Part shown: in pieces, positions 62,680 to 64,000 of the stretch | Numbering within the stretch: position 1 is the first letter of the stretch | How the letters are laid out: each line of letters begins with the position of its first letter | NCBI GenBank assembly: GCA_963813895.1 | Contig: CAWFAS010000001.1 | Coordinates: 620,001-684,000 of the forward strand | Source: DASZWJ01 sp963813895 | Lineage (GTDB): Bacteria > Pseudomonadota > Gammaproteobacteria > JAURND01 | Length of the DNA stretch: 64,000 nt | Reading direction: 5' to 3' | Translations under genes and position numbers: made by a program | The notes under the pieces: model-generated | What the model saw: only the letters and a program-made list of their open reading frames with translations | Databases searched by the model: none | Told to the model about the DNA's origin: nothing

Positions 62680-63804
62680 TTAGTTCCCTAACAAAATACC
62701 TTCCACTGCCAGTCCTGGTCCAAACCCAAGTCCCATAGACCAGGCGCAGGTTCTCTGCTGCTTGCTCAACGCATCCAGTACAAATAAAAAAGTAGCGCTC
62801 GACATATTGCCATGCTGCTCCAGAATTTGCCAAGAGCAGCTAAGGTGATCCTCAGTTAGGTTCAGTGCGTTCTGTATGGCATTTAAAATTTGTTTTCCAC
62901 CTGGATGTACTGGCCAGTGACAGTCCGTGAGATTGGCTTTAGCCGGTAATAAGCGGTGCGCGAATGCAGCAATATATTCGAAAATAAATTGTGGAACATC
63001 GGGCTTCACCCCCATAAGAAAACCAGTATCAATGACTTCCCAGGTCATTTTGTCGGCAGTATTGGGTAGGGAATAGCTGAGAGTTTGCTCTATGGAAAAA
63101 AGCGATTTTTCAGAGGGCAGTGGTTGCGCTCCGACCACACAGGCAGCAGCACCATCCGCAAACAAGGCATTACCGATTTGTTGCTCCCGGTTATTAGTAG
63201 CTTGTAAATGTAAGGAACAAAGCTCACAGCAAACCAATAAAATACGCGCGGCGGTATCTTGTCGGGCGTAAGCGGCGGCCAGATCCAAGCCTTTGAACGC
63301 CCCATAACATCCCATCATGTTCAATCCGATCTGATTGACATAGGGACTTAAGTCCAGTGATTTTTGCAAATGCGACTGCACCCCAGGCGCCATGACTCCG
63401 GTGCAAGAGACAAAAATAATATGGGTAATGTCAGTCGCCGATCCACCCCATAAATCTAGCGCTCGTTTTGCGGCTTGGTGAGCAAGTTGAGGCGCTTCTT
63501 GTTTGTAAATTGCATTACGCGCGGCCGTTCCCGGGGGATTTTTGTTGCCAAATATCTGCCAGTCGGCCACATCGCTGGCAAAGGCTGGAACCACGCTGTA
63601 GCGGCGGTTAACGCGTGAATTACTATATAGGCGTTGCAGCCACTTGGTCTCTTTTTCATTCAGACCGCTGATGGCAGCCATTTTCTTCGCGGCTGATTTT
63701 TGCTCTACGCCATAAGGAGGCACATGGGTTGCCAGGCTGAGAATATGGGGTTTGTTGATCATTTTATCAGCGGTTACAAAGAGACCATCCGTGGTAGTGT
63801 TCAT
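62680..63804 (-). CDS. Type III polyketide synthase (chalcone/stilbene synthase-like)
   Basis: 374-residue thiolase-fold homodimer that extends an acyl-CoA starter with malonyl-CoA units and cyclises the chain. The catalytic triad is complete: Cys166 in NMMGCYGAFKG, His300 in PVHPGGK and Asn333 in QHGNMSSATFLFVL. The GFGPGLAVEG motif near the C-terminus is present. The sequence is of the bacterial alkylpyrone/alkylresorcinol branch by general look. It starts directly after the pntB stop codon (no intervening base) and is followed after 2 bases by the methyltransferase gene. Confidence 0.93.
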   Translation of the reverse strand: MNTTTDGLFVTADKMINKPHILSLATHVPPYGVEQKSAAKKMAAISGLNEKETKWLQRLYSNSRVNRRYSVVPAFASDVADWQIFGNKNPPGTAARNAIYKQEAPQLAHQAAKRALDLWGGSATDITHIIFVSCTGVMAPGVQSHLQKSLDLSPYVNQIGLNMMGCYGAFKGLDLAAAYARQDTAARILLVCCELCSLHLQATNNREQQIGNALFADGAAACVVGAQPLPSEKSLFSIEQTLSYSLPNTADKMTWEVIDTGFLMGVKPDVPQFIFEYIAAFAHRLLPAKANLTDCHWPVHPGGKQILNAIQNALNLTEDHLSCSWQILEQHGNMSSATFLFVLDALSKQQRTCAWSMGLGFGPGLAVEGILLGN

Positions 63805-64000
63805 TTAAAGCGCCTTTAGTGCGTGCACCAGTTTGTTAACGACTTCTTGTCCATCGCCATACAACATATGCGTATTGTCCATGGTGAACAGACTGTTTTC
63901 AACTCCGGAAAATCCTTTACCCTGGCCGCGTTTTATGACCAGTACATTGCGACAAGCGGCGATATTTAAAATTGGCATGCCATAAATTGGGCTGTTAGGT
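63805..64000 (-). CDS. pntB: NAD(P) transhydrogenase subunit beta, C-terminal part (cut by window end)
   Basis: The frame continues beyond the window end. The 65 visible residues (YGMPILNIAACRNVLVIKRG, then GFSGVENSLFTMDNTHMLYG) are the NADP-binding domain III end of PntB, which together with PntA couples proton flow to NADPH formation. Its stop codon is adjacent to the start codon of the polyketide synthase, indicating one transcript. Confidence 0.9.
   Translation of the reverse strand, partial: PNSPIYGMPILNIAACRNVLVIKRGQGKGFSGVENSLFTMDNTHMLYGDGQEVVNKLVHALKAL

Noticed and set aside
62678..62833. Upstream start of the methyltransferase
   Set aside because: It would overlap the polyketide synthase gene by 154 bases; ATG 62677 gives a normal methyltransferase length.

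Overview
The window reads as chromosomal DNA of a gammaproteobacterium with mid-40s GC by eye, most probably a Legionellales member near Coxiella, Aquicella or Legionella. That placement is inferred from the protein style, the gene orders (aceE-aceF-lpdA next to an ampE-like gene, rppH-ptsP, lgt-thyA, dacA-dat-ybeD, rsxB-nth) and several effector-like orphan genes. No sequence search could be run. There is no prophage, CRISPR array, rRNA operon or full-length insertion sequence.

Layout. 1-8 kb: two OPT-family peptide transporter paralogues flank an ABC transporter operon (fused permease plus ATPase); the first OPT gene is cut by the window start. 8-16.6 kb: engB, class II aldolase, three poorly characterised genes, an ornithine-type aminotransferase, metG, a shortened rsxB-like ferredoxin and nth. 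16.6-26.9 kb: an aromatic amino acid permease, a PH-domain membrane protein, parC, adk, a histone-like gene, a DUF2147 protein, glpD, a CPA2 antiporter and ampE. 27-32.6 kb: the pyruvate dehydrogenase operon. 32.7-35.2 kb: dapE and dapD, separated by nested mobile repeats. 35.4-35.8 kb: a Pro-Arg-His tRNA cluster with a clear promoter. 36.2-44.8 kb: rppH, ptsP, a TSUP permease, lgt, thyA, a Fic protein and a ctpA-type protease. 45.1-50.7 kb: an L,D-transpeptidase, hemW, and two paralogous orphan genes that share a promoter motif. 50.9-64 kb: cysQ, mdh-accA, a ThiF/MoeB-rhodanese fusion, hldE, a small membrane protein, rlpA-dacA-dat-ybeD, and a pntB - type III polyketide synthase - methyltransferase operon cut by the window end.

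The genes mostly serve central metabolism (PDH, MDH, ACC, aldolase, GlpD), envelope construction (DapD/E, DacA, RlpA, L,D-transpeptidase, Lgt, HldE, Ctp) and transport.

The most unusual layer is non-coding. At least nine families of palindromic repeats (called R1 to R10 here; R4 is the MITE) fill most intergenic gaps. The 280-bp MITE occurs twice, each time with a perfect 10-bp target duplication and each time inside the centre of another palindromic repeat. The most interesting coding signal is the pair of divergent paralogues at 47.4 and 49.4 kb. Their upstream regions share a 22-of-26-base motif of tandem TTAAT type, resembling the PmrA element of Dot/Icm effector genes; they are candidate secreted effectors.
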